A DNA stretch of 64,000 nucleotides from Balneolaceae bacterium (lineage in GTDB: Bacteria; Bacteroidota; Rhodothermia; Balneolales; Balneolaceae), in contig JAXHMK010000011.1 of NCBI GenBank assembly GCA_034521495.1, positions 27,056 through 91,055 on the forward strand, written 5' to 3'. Made by a program: the position numbers and the translations under genes. A model generated the notes under the pieces. The model was not told the origin of the DNA and searched no databases. It worked only from the letters and a program-made list of their open reading frames with translations. This document shows, piece by piece, positions 44,343-52,974 of the stretch (within the stretch, counting starts at the first letter, position 1; each line of letters starts with the position of its first letter).

Positions 44343-44802
44343 AGGGCTGATGTTTGATTAAAAGTCACAGAAATGTAGTGAAAAAATGTAACAATGAAGT
44401 TGGGCTGCATTTATTACCGTCAGTTTTAATCTGTACGTCCTGGCAAAAGCGATAGCTAAAATACAAGATAAAATGGCTTTCGAGGGCACACCATCACAGA
44501 AATATGCGGCTAAAGCCTTCTTTGTCAGGTACTTTTCTGTTTCACCGTCAGCTGTAAGCATGACGGTAATAGATATAGATCCATTGGAAAATGTATAAAC
44601 TAATCGAAAAATATTTGCTGGTCTAAACTTTCATTGTGATCACATTGCGTTCGTGGATTGCCGCAGTCACTTCACTCCCTCGCAATTGACCTACATAAAA
44701 GAAAAAATTTACCATCAAAAGAAACTTAAAATTAGTATCGAACACTGCATTTGAAATTAGTATCTTTAAAGCTTGTTATTACTCATTCATGCATATTTAC
44801 TA
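44343..44802. other. Intergenic region with an inverted-repeat element
   Basis: No credible gene. ATTACCGTCA at 44414-44423 and its reverse complement TGACGGTAAT at 44561-44570 bound a ~157-bp unit. Its right half (44507-44570) recurs at 31698-31758. The downstream ~200 bp leads into the ornithine aminotransferase gene and contains a TATCTTTA box near 44762. Confidence 0.5.
44414..44570. repeat. Inverted-repeat-bounded element sharing sequence with 31.7 kb
   Basis: Ten-base terminal inverted repeats (ATTACCGTCA / TGACGGTAAT) with internal cggctaaagcc and gtcagctgtaagcatgacgg. The 3' part matches 31698-31758. This is the size expected of a non-autonomous mobile element. Confidence 0.5.
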
Positions 44803-46080
44803 ATGATTTCTTCAAAAGAAGCCATTACTCTCGAAGAGAATTACGGAGCTCATAATTACCATCCCCTGCCGGTTGTACTTGCAAAAGGACGTGGTGTATA
44901 TGTGTGGGATCCTGAGGGTAATCAGTATTTCGATTTTCTTTCCGCCTACTCGGCTGTTAACCAGGGACATTGTCATCCCAGAATTATAGCCGCTCTTAAA
45001 GACCAGGCAGATACACTCACACTCACCTCTCGTGCTTTCTACAACAACCGTCTTGGTGAGTTTGAAAAATATACCACAGACATGTTCGGGTTCGATAAGA
45101 TTCTTCCTATGAATACGGGTGCAGAGGCTGTAGAAACGGCAATTAAAATCTGCCGAAAATGGGGATACGAAGTGAAGGGAATTGCGCCTAACAGTGCAAA
45201 AATTGTGGTTTGCAGTAACAACTTTCACGGGCGAACCACCACCATCATCTCATTTTCAAATAACCCTGATGCCAACACTAATTTTGGGCCCTACAGCCCC
45301 GGCTTTCCAAAAGTAGAGTACAATAACCTGGAACAACTGGAGTCGGCATTGCAGGATGAAAGTGTTGCCGGTTTCCTGGTTGAGCCGATCCAGGGGGAGG
45401 CTGGTGTAATGGTTCCAGATGACGACTACATAAAAAAGGCGAAATCACTTTGTGAAGCGAATAATGTGCTTTTTATTGCAGATGAAATTCAAACCGGCAT
45501 TGCACGAACCGGAAGCCTGTTGGCCGTTTGCGGGAATTGCACGTGCAAAGGGCACTGTGAGCGACAACCGTCAACTTATATAAAGCCGGATATTCTGATT
45601 CTTGGCAAAGCTCTTTCGGGAGGTGTGTATCCTGTATCAGCAGTATTGGCTGATAAAGAGATTATGGACGTGATCAAACCCGGGCAGCACGGTTCTACAT
45701 TTGGCGGAAATCCACTGGCGGCACGCGTAGCTGTAGAAGCCCTAAAAGTGGTTGAGGATGAGGATCTGATGACCAACGCCTATAAGCTTGGCAACTTTTT
45801 CAGAGATCAAATGAATGAACTGAAGGAAGAGTGCGATCTGATTAAAGAAGTTCGGGGAAAAGGCCTTCTGAATGCAATTGAGATCAACGACAGCCCGGAC
45901 AGCTCAACCGCCTGGGATATCTGTGTTCAGTTAAAAGAAAACGGGCTGCTTGCCAAACCTACACACGGTAATATTATCCGGTTCGCTCCGCCGCTGGTTA
46001 TCACGAGGGAACAACTTCAGGAGTGCGTAGATATCATCAAAAAAACAATACTTGAATTTGCCGGGCAAAAGCAAGCCTGA
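44803..46080 (+). CDS. rocD: Ornithine--oxo-acid aminotransferase
   Basis: Class III PLP aminotransferase of 425 residues. It converts ornithine and 2-oxoglutarate to glutamate-5-semialdehyde and glutamate. The start region [20 protein letters not shown] and [20 protein letters not shown] are diagnostic of OAT, and the PLP Lys is in [17 protein letters not shown]. An inserted cysteine cluster [12 protein letters not shown] near residue 245 is unusual for OAT. ATG 44803 is used rather than an upstream in-frame codon at 44773, since [20 protein letters not shown] matches the normal N-terminus. A lysine aminotransferase gene follows. Confidence 0.92.
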   Translation: MISSKEAITLEENYGAHNYHPLPVVLAKGRGVYVWDPEGNQYFDFLSAYSAVNQGHCHPRIIAALKDQADTLTLTSRAFYNNRLGEFEKYTTDMFGFDKILPMNTGAEAVETAIKICRKWGYEVKGIAPNSAKIVVCSNNFHGRTTTIISFSNNPDANTNFGPYSPGFPKVEYNNLEQLESALQDESVAGFLVEPIQGEAGVMVPDDDYIKKAKSLCEANNVLFIADEIQTGIARTGSLLAVCGNCTCKGHCERQPSTYIKPDILILGKALSGGVYPVSAVLADKEIMDVIKPGQHGSTFGGNPLAARVAVEALKVVEDEDLMTNAYKLGNFFRDQMNELKEECDLIKEVRGKGLLNAIEINDSPDSSTAWDICVQLKENGLLAKPTHGNIIRFAPPLVITREQLQECVDIIKKTILEFAGQKQA

Positions 46081-46086
46081 TCTAAA

Positions 46087-46180
46087 CACAACTGGCACAA
46101 GTTTGCAACTTTTACAAATTGATGGTCCAGGTTACCTCGAAGAGATCCCTACGGGGCAAACCTGAACCAGTTAAGAGGGC
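46087..46180. repeat. Hairpin-forming repeat, inverted match to 38.1 kb
   Basis: Outer inverted segments AACTGG/CCAGTT and AAGTTTGC/GCAAACCT enclose gaagagatccctacggggca, which matches 38113-38190 in inverted orientation. It lies 6 bp after the rocD stop codon. Confidence 0.6.
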
Positions 46181-46297
46181 AACGCTAAGACCACCGGATC
46201 TCATCAGATTTTGTCTTCTTAAACGTTGCCAATTGGCGGCGTAGTTTCTTATTCTTTCTGCAGGTGCTCAAAAGAGAATTAAATTTGGTATTGAAGA

Positions 46298-47623
46298 ATG
46301 GAACATCAAATCGACCCCAAAAATGTACGGTCTGTCTTGCAAGAACATATTCTGGCAGATGGATTCGATATGGTACTTGACCTTCATAAAAGCAAGGGGG
46401 CCTATCTTCACGATTCGGTTACAGGAACTGAATACCTTGATTTTTTTACGTTTTTCGCCTCAAATCCACTTGGAATGAATCACGATCGACTGGCCGGGGA
46501 TCCCGATTTTGTTCGAAAGCTTGGTCAAGTGGCTGTAAACAAGCCGTCCAATTCCGATATCTATACGGAAGAGATGGCAAATTTTGTAGATACATTTTCC
46601 CGGATAGGCATACCCGATACTATGCCGTATGCTTTTTTTGTTTCCGGCGGAGCACTGGCTGTTGAAAATGCATTAAAAGTGGCCTTCGACTGGAAAGTTC
46701 AAAAGAATTTTAAAAAGGGATACACTAAGGAGAAGGGACATAAAGTACTGCACCTTGAAAAAGCCTTTCACGGGCGTAGCGGCTATACGATGTCTCTTAC
46801 CAATACAAATCCCGATAAAGTAAAATATTTTCCCAAGTTTAACTGGCCGCGAATACCGAGTCCCTCATTAGAATATCCGCTGAATGAAACAAGGCAGGCG
46901 ATTGTACAGGAGAAAGAAGAGATTGCTTTAAGCAAGGCCCGAAGATATTTCGAAACAGATCCTGATGAAATTGCCTGCATTATTTTGGAACCGATCCAGG
47001 GAGAAGGTGGCGATAATCATTTCCGAAAAGAGTTTCACCAGGGCCTGAGAGACCTGGCTGATGAATTTGAGGCTCTCCTGATCTATGATGAAGTGCAAAC
47101 AGGTGTAGGTTTAACTGGAAAATTTTGGGCCCACGAATACTATGTACAACCAGATATTCTTGCTTTTGGTAAGAAAGCCCAGGTTTGCGGAATACTGGCA
47201 ACCAATCGGGTGGATGATATTGATACAAATGTCTTTCATGTATCCTCCCGAATCAACTCTACATGGGGCGGAAATTTGGTAGATATGGTTCGTTTCGAAC
47301 GGATTCTTAAAGTGATTGAAGAGGATAATCTTGTGGAGAACGCATTAACTACCGGAAACTATCTGCATCAGCAACTAAACGATTTGGCAAAGGAGTACGA
47401 AGTGCTGAACAATCCCCGCGGAAAAGGATTGTTTTGCGCAATTGATCTGCCGGATACTGAAGCCCGTGATTCACTGAAAAAAGAGTGCCTGAATAACCAC
47501 CTTATGATTCTTGGCTGCGGTACAAAAACGATACGCTTCCGCCCGCCTCTCACTATTCAAAAAGAGCAAATTGACGAGTGTATGCATATCCTGAAAAAAA
47601 GCTTAGAATCCGTTCTACAGTAA
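46298..47623 (+). CDS. lat: L-lysine 6-transaminase
   Basis: Class III PLP aminotransferase of 441 residues. It moves the epsilon-amino group of lysine to 2-oxoglutarate to give 2-aminoadipate 6-semialdehyde. Features that point to this subgroup are YLDFFTFFASNPLGMNHDRL, NKPSNSDIYTEEMANFVDTF and AFFVSGGALAVENALKVAFD. The PLP Lys is expected in DILAFGKKAQVCG. It follows rocD at 217 bp on the same strand. No semialdehyde dehydrogenase is adjacent. Confidence 0.92.
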   Translation: MEHQIDPKNVRSVLQEHILADGFDMVLDLHKSKGAYLHDSVTGTEYLDFFTFFASNPLGMNHDRLAGDPDFVRKLGQVAVNKPSNSDIYTEEMANFVDTFSRIGIPDTMPYAFFVSGGALAVENALKVAFDWKVQKNFKKGYTKEKGHKVLHLEKAFHGRSGYTMSLTNTNPDKVKYFPKFNWPRIPSPSLEYPLNETRQAIVQEKEEIALSKARRYFETDPDEIACIILEPIQGEGGDNHFRKEFHQGLRDLADEFEALLIYDEVQTGVGLTGKFWAHEYYVQPDILAFGKKAQVCGILATNRVDDIDTNVFHVSSRINSTWGGNLVDMVRFERILKVIEEDNLVENALTTGNYLHQQLNDLAKEYEVLNNPRGKGLFCAIDLPDTEARDSLKKECLNNHLMILGCGTKTIRFRPPLTIQKEQIDECMHILKKSLESVLQ

Positions 47624-48056
47624 GATTTCAGATACCTAATTTTGTCATTGAGAAGCAGCGAAATCCCGAACCTTTCTATCTTATGGACACCTCTTTAAAA
47701 AAAACATGTGACTACGTTTTTTACAATAGAATTGAGATTCTTCGACCCTGACACAAAAAAACCGACTGAGCCTAAATGACAGAAATCATTTGAGTAAGAA
47801 GCGAGGCAGGCGAATTATGTAAGCACTTTTGTATCAAAATGAGGAAGGACCTCCTTTTTCTATACCAAATTTATGTCCAGACGAAAGGAGGTTTGGGGAT
47901 GGCAATTTCCAAACATTGAGAGTTCCTGAGAATGCTTCACTTTATTAACAATGATTTTCCACAATCTCACTACTCCCCCCACATTCTACTTGTTTAAGAA
48001 AAAATAAAGTTGTTACTTTTGCTTGTAAATAACATGTCACAAACAAGTAACGATCT
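47624..48056. other. Intergenic region with hairpin and repeat-like sequence
   Basis: No gene is seen in 433 bp. A perfect 9-bp inverted repeat, ACCTCCTTT (47849-47857) and AAAGGAGGT (47884-47892), could form a hairpin with a 26-base loop. A TTACTTTTG box near 48014-48022 may be the promoter of the downstream AhpD-like gene. Other parts resemble decayed repeat sequence. Confidence 0.4.
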
Positions 48057-48597
48057 ATGGCTTTTATAGAACTGAATAATAATTTACCCGGAATCGTTGG
48101 CCTTATGAATTACCGGCCTGATACTGCTAAACCTCTTAACGAATTGGCTGAAAAACTTTTACGGGGCCCCTCCACTCTAACTTCTGCGGAGCGAGAGATG
48201 ATTGCATCGTATGTATCCTATCAAAACGAATGTCATTTTTGCCACTCCTCCCACGGGGCTGCTGCCGCACATCACCTGGATGGGAACCTCGATCTTCTGG
48301 ATGATATCAAAAAGAATTTTCAGCAAACGGAAATCTCCCCAAAACTTCGAAAGCTTCTTACACATCGCTAAAAAGGTTCAAATTCTCGGAAATAAAGTAA
48401 CAGATGAGGATATTAAAGCAGCTAAAGAGGAAGGGGCTACAGACCGAGAAATCCATGATACTGTATTGATTACCGCCGCTTTTTGCATGTACAATCGCTA
48501 TGTAGATGGCCTTGGAACCTGGGCTCCCGAAGAAAAAGAGGCGTATAATGAAACTGGAAAAATGTTGGCAAACGAAGGTTACATAGATTCCATCTAA
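48057..48597 (+). pseudogene. AhpD-like carboxymuconolactone decarboxylase family protein, frameshifted
   Basis: The first frame (104 codons) contains the redox pair in SYQNECHFCHSSHGAAAAHH (CxxC then H) typical of AhpD-like peroxidase-related proteins. It then ends at ISPKLRKLLTHR. The next frame continues the homology directly: LHIAKKVQILGNKVTDEDIK, VLITAAFCMYNRYVDGLGTW. One extra T in CTTCTTACAC (about 48353-48360) explains the break; without it the sequence reads LRKLLHIAKKVQ. The complete protein would be ~180 residues. It is either a recent pseudogene or a sequence error. Confidence 0.85.
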
Positions 48598-48704
48598 ATT
48601 TATTCTTACATAAGCAGACCCTTGTATCTTTAAATTCTTGTTGCTACTATCTTTTTAAGTACTTGGTTTACTCGGAATAATAAACAATTGGGGGAAAGAG
48701 ACTT

Positions 48705-49604
48705 ATGAAGATTCTAAAATGGATTGGGATTGTATTAGGAGCAATTGCTGCACTGTTGCTCATTTTTATTGCCGTTACATACTTTATTACAGAACGGCAT
48801 TTCAATGAAACCTACCAGATAGAAGCTGAAACTGTTGAAGTATCAGCAGACTCTTCGGTTATTACTCATGGCGAACATGTGGCTACCATACGTGGTTGCA
48901 TTGAGTGCCACGGAGAAGGTTTGGGCGGACAGGTTTTTATTGACGATCCGGCTATCGGATTGTTAATTGCAACAAATCTTACAACCGGCGAGGGTGGTAT
49001 CGGAAGTGAATATACGAATGAAGATATGGTCCGGGCGATTCGGCACGGAGTTAACAAAGACGGAACACCGGCTATCTTCATGCCGTCTCATGAGTACAAT
49101 CCGATTGACCGGCGTGATCTTTCAGCTTTGATATCATACATCAGAAGTGTTGAACCTGTTGATAATGTACAACCTGCAACAGAAGTAGGTATGGCAGCAC
49201 GTTTTCTCTATATGTATGGCGGCATGCACCTTGTACCTGCAAAAATGATCGATCACAGCAAACCGATACCCGAACCTGAGGACAACCGCACACCTCTTGA
49301 AATGGGTGAATACCTGGCCGTTACCTGTACAGGATGCCACGGAGAGGGATTTGCAGGAGGCGCCATTCCGGGAGTTCCGCCAGACTGGCCTGAAGCTCCG
49401 AATATTACACCGGCCGGAAATCTTGGAAACTGGACATTCAATGATTTTAAAACAACCATGGAGAGCGGGGTAACACCTGAAGGCCTGGAGCTAACTCAGC
49501 CATACATGCCCTGGCAAATGCTGGGTGCAATGACGGAAGAGGAACTGGAAGGCCTCTACACTTACCTGCGATCTCTCCCCGAAAAAGAAACAGGTACAAG
49601 ATAA
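48705..49604 (+). CDS. Membrane-anchored dihaem cytochrome c
   Basis: A 299-residue protein with an N-terminal membrane anchor (about 5-28) and two c-type haem sites: IRGCIECHGEG (residues 65-69) and AVTCTGCHGEG (about 205). Each is followed by helices with possible Met axial ligands (GTPAIFMPSHEY; LTQPYMPWQML). It resembles cytochrome subunits of periplasmic alcohol or sugar dehydrogenases, but no catalytic subunit is adjacent. The 3' end is followed at once by a palindromic repeat unit. Confidence 0.88.
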   Translation: MKILKWIGIVLGAIAALLLIFIAVTYFITERHFNETYQIEAETVEVSADSSVITHGEHVATIRGCIECHGEGLGGQVFIDDPAIGLLIATNLTTGEGGIGSEYTNEDMVRAIRHGVNKDGTPAIFMPSHEYNPIDRRDLSALISYIRSVEPVDNVQPATEVGMAARFLYMYGGMHLVPAKMIDHSKPIPEPEDNRTPLEMGEYLAVTCTGCHGEGFAGGAIPGVPPDWPEAPNITPAGNLGNWTFNDFKTTMESGVTPEGLELTQPYMPWQMLGAMTEEELEGLYTYLRSLPEKETGTR

Positions 49605-49621
49605 TTTTTCTTCATTTTGTG

Positions 49622-49713
49622 AGACTTCCGAAGTCTTTCAGAACAAGATGAATACTTCCATTATTATAATAAGGAGTTAACTTTAGCAACGGTTCGGGAG
49701 ACTTCGGAAGTCT
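49622..49713. repeat. Small element with palindromic ends, copy 2 of 2
   Basis: AGACTTC-C-GAAGTCT near 49623-49637 and AGACTTC-G-GAAGTCT near 49699-49713 repeat the palindromic ends of the unit at 35887-35985, in the same order. It follows a cytochrome c gene by 17 bp. The middle differs from copy 1. Confidence 0.65.
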
Positions 49714-49827
49714 ATCACTCCAATATTGACAAGACTCTACGTTGTCAAAACCAAATCAAACCAAATTTGTTTGAATTAGTTCACGAAAAAAATCTTATTA
49801 AGAATAGATTACAAAGAGTACGCATGT

Positions 49828-50040
49828 GTGATTCAATTTAATTTTCTATTGAATCGGGTTCTCTTTTCGCCCATGAATTTAACGGAAAGTTCCTATGAGA
49901 TGGGCTACTTCGACCAAAGCCACATGATTCGTGACTTCAAGAAAATAACCGGCACAACACCCACTGACTTTATCGAGAAAAAGTTTACTATGCCCAAATT
50001 AGCTGCGTTGGCCATCACCAATAAAAGAGCTCATCTGTAA
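49828..50040 (+). pseudogene. AraC-family regulator, C-terminal HTH remnant
   Basis: Only about 60 residues remain: NRVLFSPMNLTESSYEMGYF and DQSHMIRDFKKITGTTPTDF match the second helix-turn-helix and C-terminal signature of AraC regulators. The first HTH and the whole ligand-binding part are absent and the upstream sequence shows no further match. It is very likely the tail of a deleted gene. Confidence 0.7.
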
Positions 50041-50047
50041 ATTAGAT

Positions 50048-52285
50048 CTACCCTTTCATCGCTTCGGGAATAGCTCCTTCATATTTAGTGCTCATCGCCG
50101 AGATCTCAACGGAAAGAATATCATTGATTTTCAGCTCAGATCCGCCAACTGTACCGATTTTAAAAGCCGGAATACTGGCTTCTTCAAAATGAGCTAATAC
50201 CTTCTCAACATTTTCAGGATCACAAGAGATCACAACTCCCGACTGGGCTTCACTAAACAGTATTTCATGTTTAGAACCTGAAAAAGATTCAATAGAAACC
50301 TCAGCTCCTTTATCTCCAAAAATGGACATCTCAGCCAGTGTAATTGCCAAACCACCATCGGAAATATCATGAACCGCTGACAGTTTACCGGACTTGATAG
50401 CCTCTAAAAGTGTTTCCTGGAGAGTTGCTTCAAAATCCAGGTCAATATCGGGGGCATCACCGGTGGCGAGATGATGGATCGTATTCAGGTATTCACTCCC
50501 TCCAAGCCCTTTCCGTTCTGACCCGATATAGAGAATAGCGTCGCCGTCGTTTTTAAAACCGGGCGTCATCCTGTGTTTCTCCACATCCTCAACAATTCCC
50601 AGCATTCCAATTACAGGAGTCGGGAAAATAGCACCTTTGGGATTTTCATTATATAAACTCACATTTCCACCTGTTACCGGTGTATTTAACCGTCGGCATG
50701 CATCCCCCATTCCACCCAGTGCCTCTTTGAATGTCCAGTACACTTCGGGTTTGTAGGGATTGCCAAAATTGAGACAGTTTGTAATTGCTACCGGTTTTGC
50801 CCCACTGCAAACCACATTACGGGCTGACTCGGCAACCGCAATTTTTCCGCCTTTTCGGGGATTGAGATAAACATAGCGGCCGTTGCAATCTGTCTTCACG
50901 GCCAGCCCTTTTTTGGAGCCCTTGAGTCTTATCAACCCAGAATCTGAGGCACCGGGAGCATTGACCGTATTGGTCCGAACCGTTGTATCGTACTGCTCAT
51001 GAACCCATCGTTTAGAAGCAATATTGGGAGCATTCAACAGATCTAACAAAATTGATTTATAATCTTCTGAATGCTGGAGAGTATCGATATCAAAATTTTG
51101 AACCTTATCGAGATAATCAGGCTTTTTAGTCTCCCGTACATACTGAGGAGCACCACCGCCGAGTACCAGGGAATCGGCTGGCATATCTGCTTTAATCTCG
51201 CCGTCTTTCCAATAGGTTACGCGGTCGCCTTCAACAACTTCTCCGCAAACCACGGCATTCAGATCCCACTTCTCATAAACATCAATAATTTCTTGTTCCC
51301 GGCCCTTTTCAGCTACAATCAACATTCGTTCCTGGCTTTCGCTTAGCAGAATTTCGTAAGAGGTCATGCCATCTTCGCGCATAGGAATTTTGTCGAGATC
51401 CATTTTCATTCCCTCTCCGCCTTTGGCTGTCATTTCTGAGGAGGAGCAGGCAATTCCGGCAGCTCCCATATCCTGCATTCCCACAATCGCACCCGTTTTC
51501 AGGGCTTCGAGACTTGCTTCGAGCAATAATTTCTCTGTGAAAGGATCGCCCACCTGAACACTTGGCCGTTTAGCTTCACTCTCTTCACTGATATCCTCCG
51601 AAGCAAATGTTGCTCCGTGAATTCCATCCCGGCCTGTACTGGAGCCTACAATCAATACTGGATTTCCAATTCCTTTTGATATGGCCGAGGCTGTTTCACC
51701 CACTTTCACAATTCCAACACTCATGGCATTTACAAGCGGATTCCCTTCATAGGCTTCATCGAAATAAATTTCGCCGGCAACCATCGGGATTCCAAATGAG
51801 TTTCCATAATCAGAAATTCCGCGAACCACTCCATCCAGCAGATACCGAACTCGCGGGTTCTCCATATCTCCAAACCGCAGCGAGTTGAGTGATGCCACGG
51901 GACGTGCACCCATTGTAAAAATATCCCTGTGGATTCCGCCTACTCCTGTTGCAGCGCCCTCATACGGTTCAATGGCAGATGGGTGATTATGGCTTTCAAT
52001 CTTGAACGCACAAGCCAGCCCATCGCCAATGTCTACCAACCCGGCATTCTCTTCGCCTGCCCCCACCAAAAGCTGGTCGCCCTCATTTGGAAGTTTTTTG
52101 ATCTCAAGAATGGAGTTTTTGTAGGAGCAGTGCTCGCTCCACATTACGGAATACACTCCCAATTCAGTAAAGTTGGGAGTACGGCCGAGAAAATCTTTGA
52201 TCATCTCGAACTCATCTTCTGTAAGTCCGTGATCTATGGCTAATTCAAGGTTAACTTCAGGTTCCTGAACAGTTGTGTTCGACAT
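50048..52285 (-). CDS. purL: Phosphoribosylformylglycinamidine synthase subunit PurL
   Basis: ATP-dependent amidotransferase step of purine synthesis: FGAR plus glutamine-derived ammonia gives FGAM. At 745 residues it is the small form that works with separate PurS and PurQ, which are not in the window. Motifs include [38 protein letters not shown] [40 protein letters not shown] and [20 protein letters not shown]. It is alone on its strand and convergent with the AraC remnant. Confidence 0.96.
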   Translation of the reverse strand: MSNTTVQEPEVNLELAIDHGLTEDEFEMIKDFLGRTPNFTELGVYSVMWSEHCSYKNSILEIKKLPNEGDQLLVGAGEENAGLVDIGDGLACAFKIESHNHPSAIEPYEGAATGVGGIHRDIFTMGARPVASLNSLRFGDMENPRVRYLLDGVVRGISDYGNSFGIPMVAGEIYFDEAYEGNPLVNAMSVGIVKVGETASAISKGIGNPVLIVGSSTGRDGIHGATFASEDISEESEAKRPSVQVGDPFTEKLLLEASLEALKTGAIVGMQDMGAAGIACSSSEMTAKGGEGMKMDLDKIPMREDGMTSYEILLSESQERMLIVAEKGREQEIIDVYEKWDLNAVVCGEVVEGDRVTYWKDGEIKADMPADSLVLGGGAPQYVRETKKPDYLDKVQNFDIDTLQHSEDYKSILLDLLNAPNIASKRWVHEQYDTTVRTNTVNAPGASDSGLIRLKGSKKGLAVKTDCNGRYVYLNPRKGGKIAVAESARNVVCSGAKPVAITNCLNFGNPYKPEVYWTFKEALGGMGDACRRLNTPVTGGNVSLYNENPKGAIFPTPVIGMLGIVEDVEKHRMTPGFKNDGDAILYIGSERKGLGGSEYLNTIHHLATGDAPDIDLDFEATLQETLLEAIKSGKLSAVHDISDGGLAITLAEMSIFGDKGAEVSIESFSGSKHEILFSEAQSGVVISCDPENVEKVLAHFEEASIPAFKIGTVGGSELKINDILSVEISAMSTKYEGAIPEAMKG

Positions 52286-52491
52286 TCTTATAGGAGTGAT
52301 TGATTCGTATTGATTTGTAGAAGCTAAAAGGTACGATTATTTGAGAAAAGCCTCTAACCGGATACACTCTATTTTAAAATCTTCTGAGGTGGATTTTTTA
52401 TCCAGTTTAGACTCCATCTAAAATTTAACTTCATATTGATTGTAATTTAAAATCAGCTTAAAATCTAACCTCGATATTAGAATATAGATAT

Positions 52492-52506
52492 GTAAATTCG
52501 ATTTAC
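52492..52506 (+). promoter_or_regulatory. Candidate Rrf2 operator palindrome
   Basis: GTAAAT-TCG-ATTTAC is a perfect inverted repeat with a 3-base centre. It ends 3 bp before the start codon of the Rrf2 gene, where a bound repressor would block transcription or translation start. Autoregulation is common for Rrf2 proteins. Confidence 0.5.
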
Positions 52507-52509
52507 TTT

Positions 52510-52974
52510 ATGAGACTCATTTCTCAGGGTGCTCAATATGCCATTTCAGCCATTATTGCGATCTCAAAACATACTGAAGAGGGTGCTGTTTCTGCCTCGT
52601 ATCTATCCAAATCACTTGATTGCCCCACGGCTTATCTCTCTCAGATTTTAGCCAAATTGAAAGAACCTGGTATTTTAAATTCCAGAAGAGGAATTAATGG
52701 AGGTGTCTATTTGGCAAAACCGATTGAAGAGATCAGTATGTTGGATGTTATCGCCGCAATTGACGGCACCGAGTTTTTTGACAGGTGCTTTATGGGAATA
52801 GATGGATGCGGAAAAATTGAGCCCTGTCCTTTTCATGAATTCTGGTCTGAAGAACGAAAGAAAATTGAGCAATGGCTACAGGATACAACCTTCAAAGAAA
52901 TTGACGGCAAAATGACTCAAGTTTGGTTCGATCTTCGTTTGCAATTTTCAAATGGAGTTCCGTCTTTAAACTGA
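52510..52974 (+). CDS. Rrf2-family transcriptional regulator, probable Fe-S sensor
   Basis: A 154-residue Rrf2 protein with an N-terminal winged helix (YAISAIIAISKHTEEGAVSA, CPTAYLSQILAKLKEPGILN then SRRGINGGVYLAKP). Three cysteines in the C-terminal part, RCFMGIDGCGKIEPCPFH, have C-x6-C-x5-C spacing, close to the cluster ligands of IscR and NsrR. It is the first gene of the ccoI-ccoS-ccoNO-ccoQ-ccoP run and shares one base with ccoI (TGATG). It probably tunes cbb3 oxidase expression to oxygen, nitric oxide or Fe-S status. The ligand cannot be decided from sequence. Confidence 0.9.
   Translation: MRLISQGAQYAISAIIAISKHTEEGAVSASYLSKSLDCPTAYLSQILAKLKEPGILNSRRGINGGVYLAKPIEEISMLDVIAAIDGTEFFDRCFMGIDGCGKIEPCPFHEFWSEERKKIEQWLQDTTFKEIDGKMTQVWFDLRLQFSNGVPSLN

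Noticed and set aside
44358..44561. 67-codon minus-strand frame
   Set aside because: It lies inside the inverted-repeat element at 44414-44570 and has no protein-like features.
46081..46297. Possible riboswitch before the lysine aminotransferase gene
   Set aside because: The structured sequence matches the dispersed repeat at 38.1 kb rather than a lysine riboswitch; no lysine-box motifs were seen.
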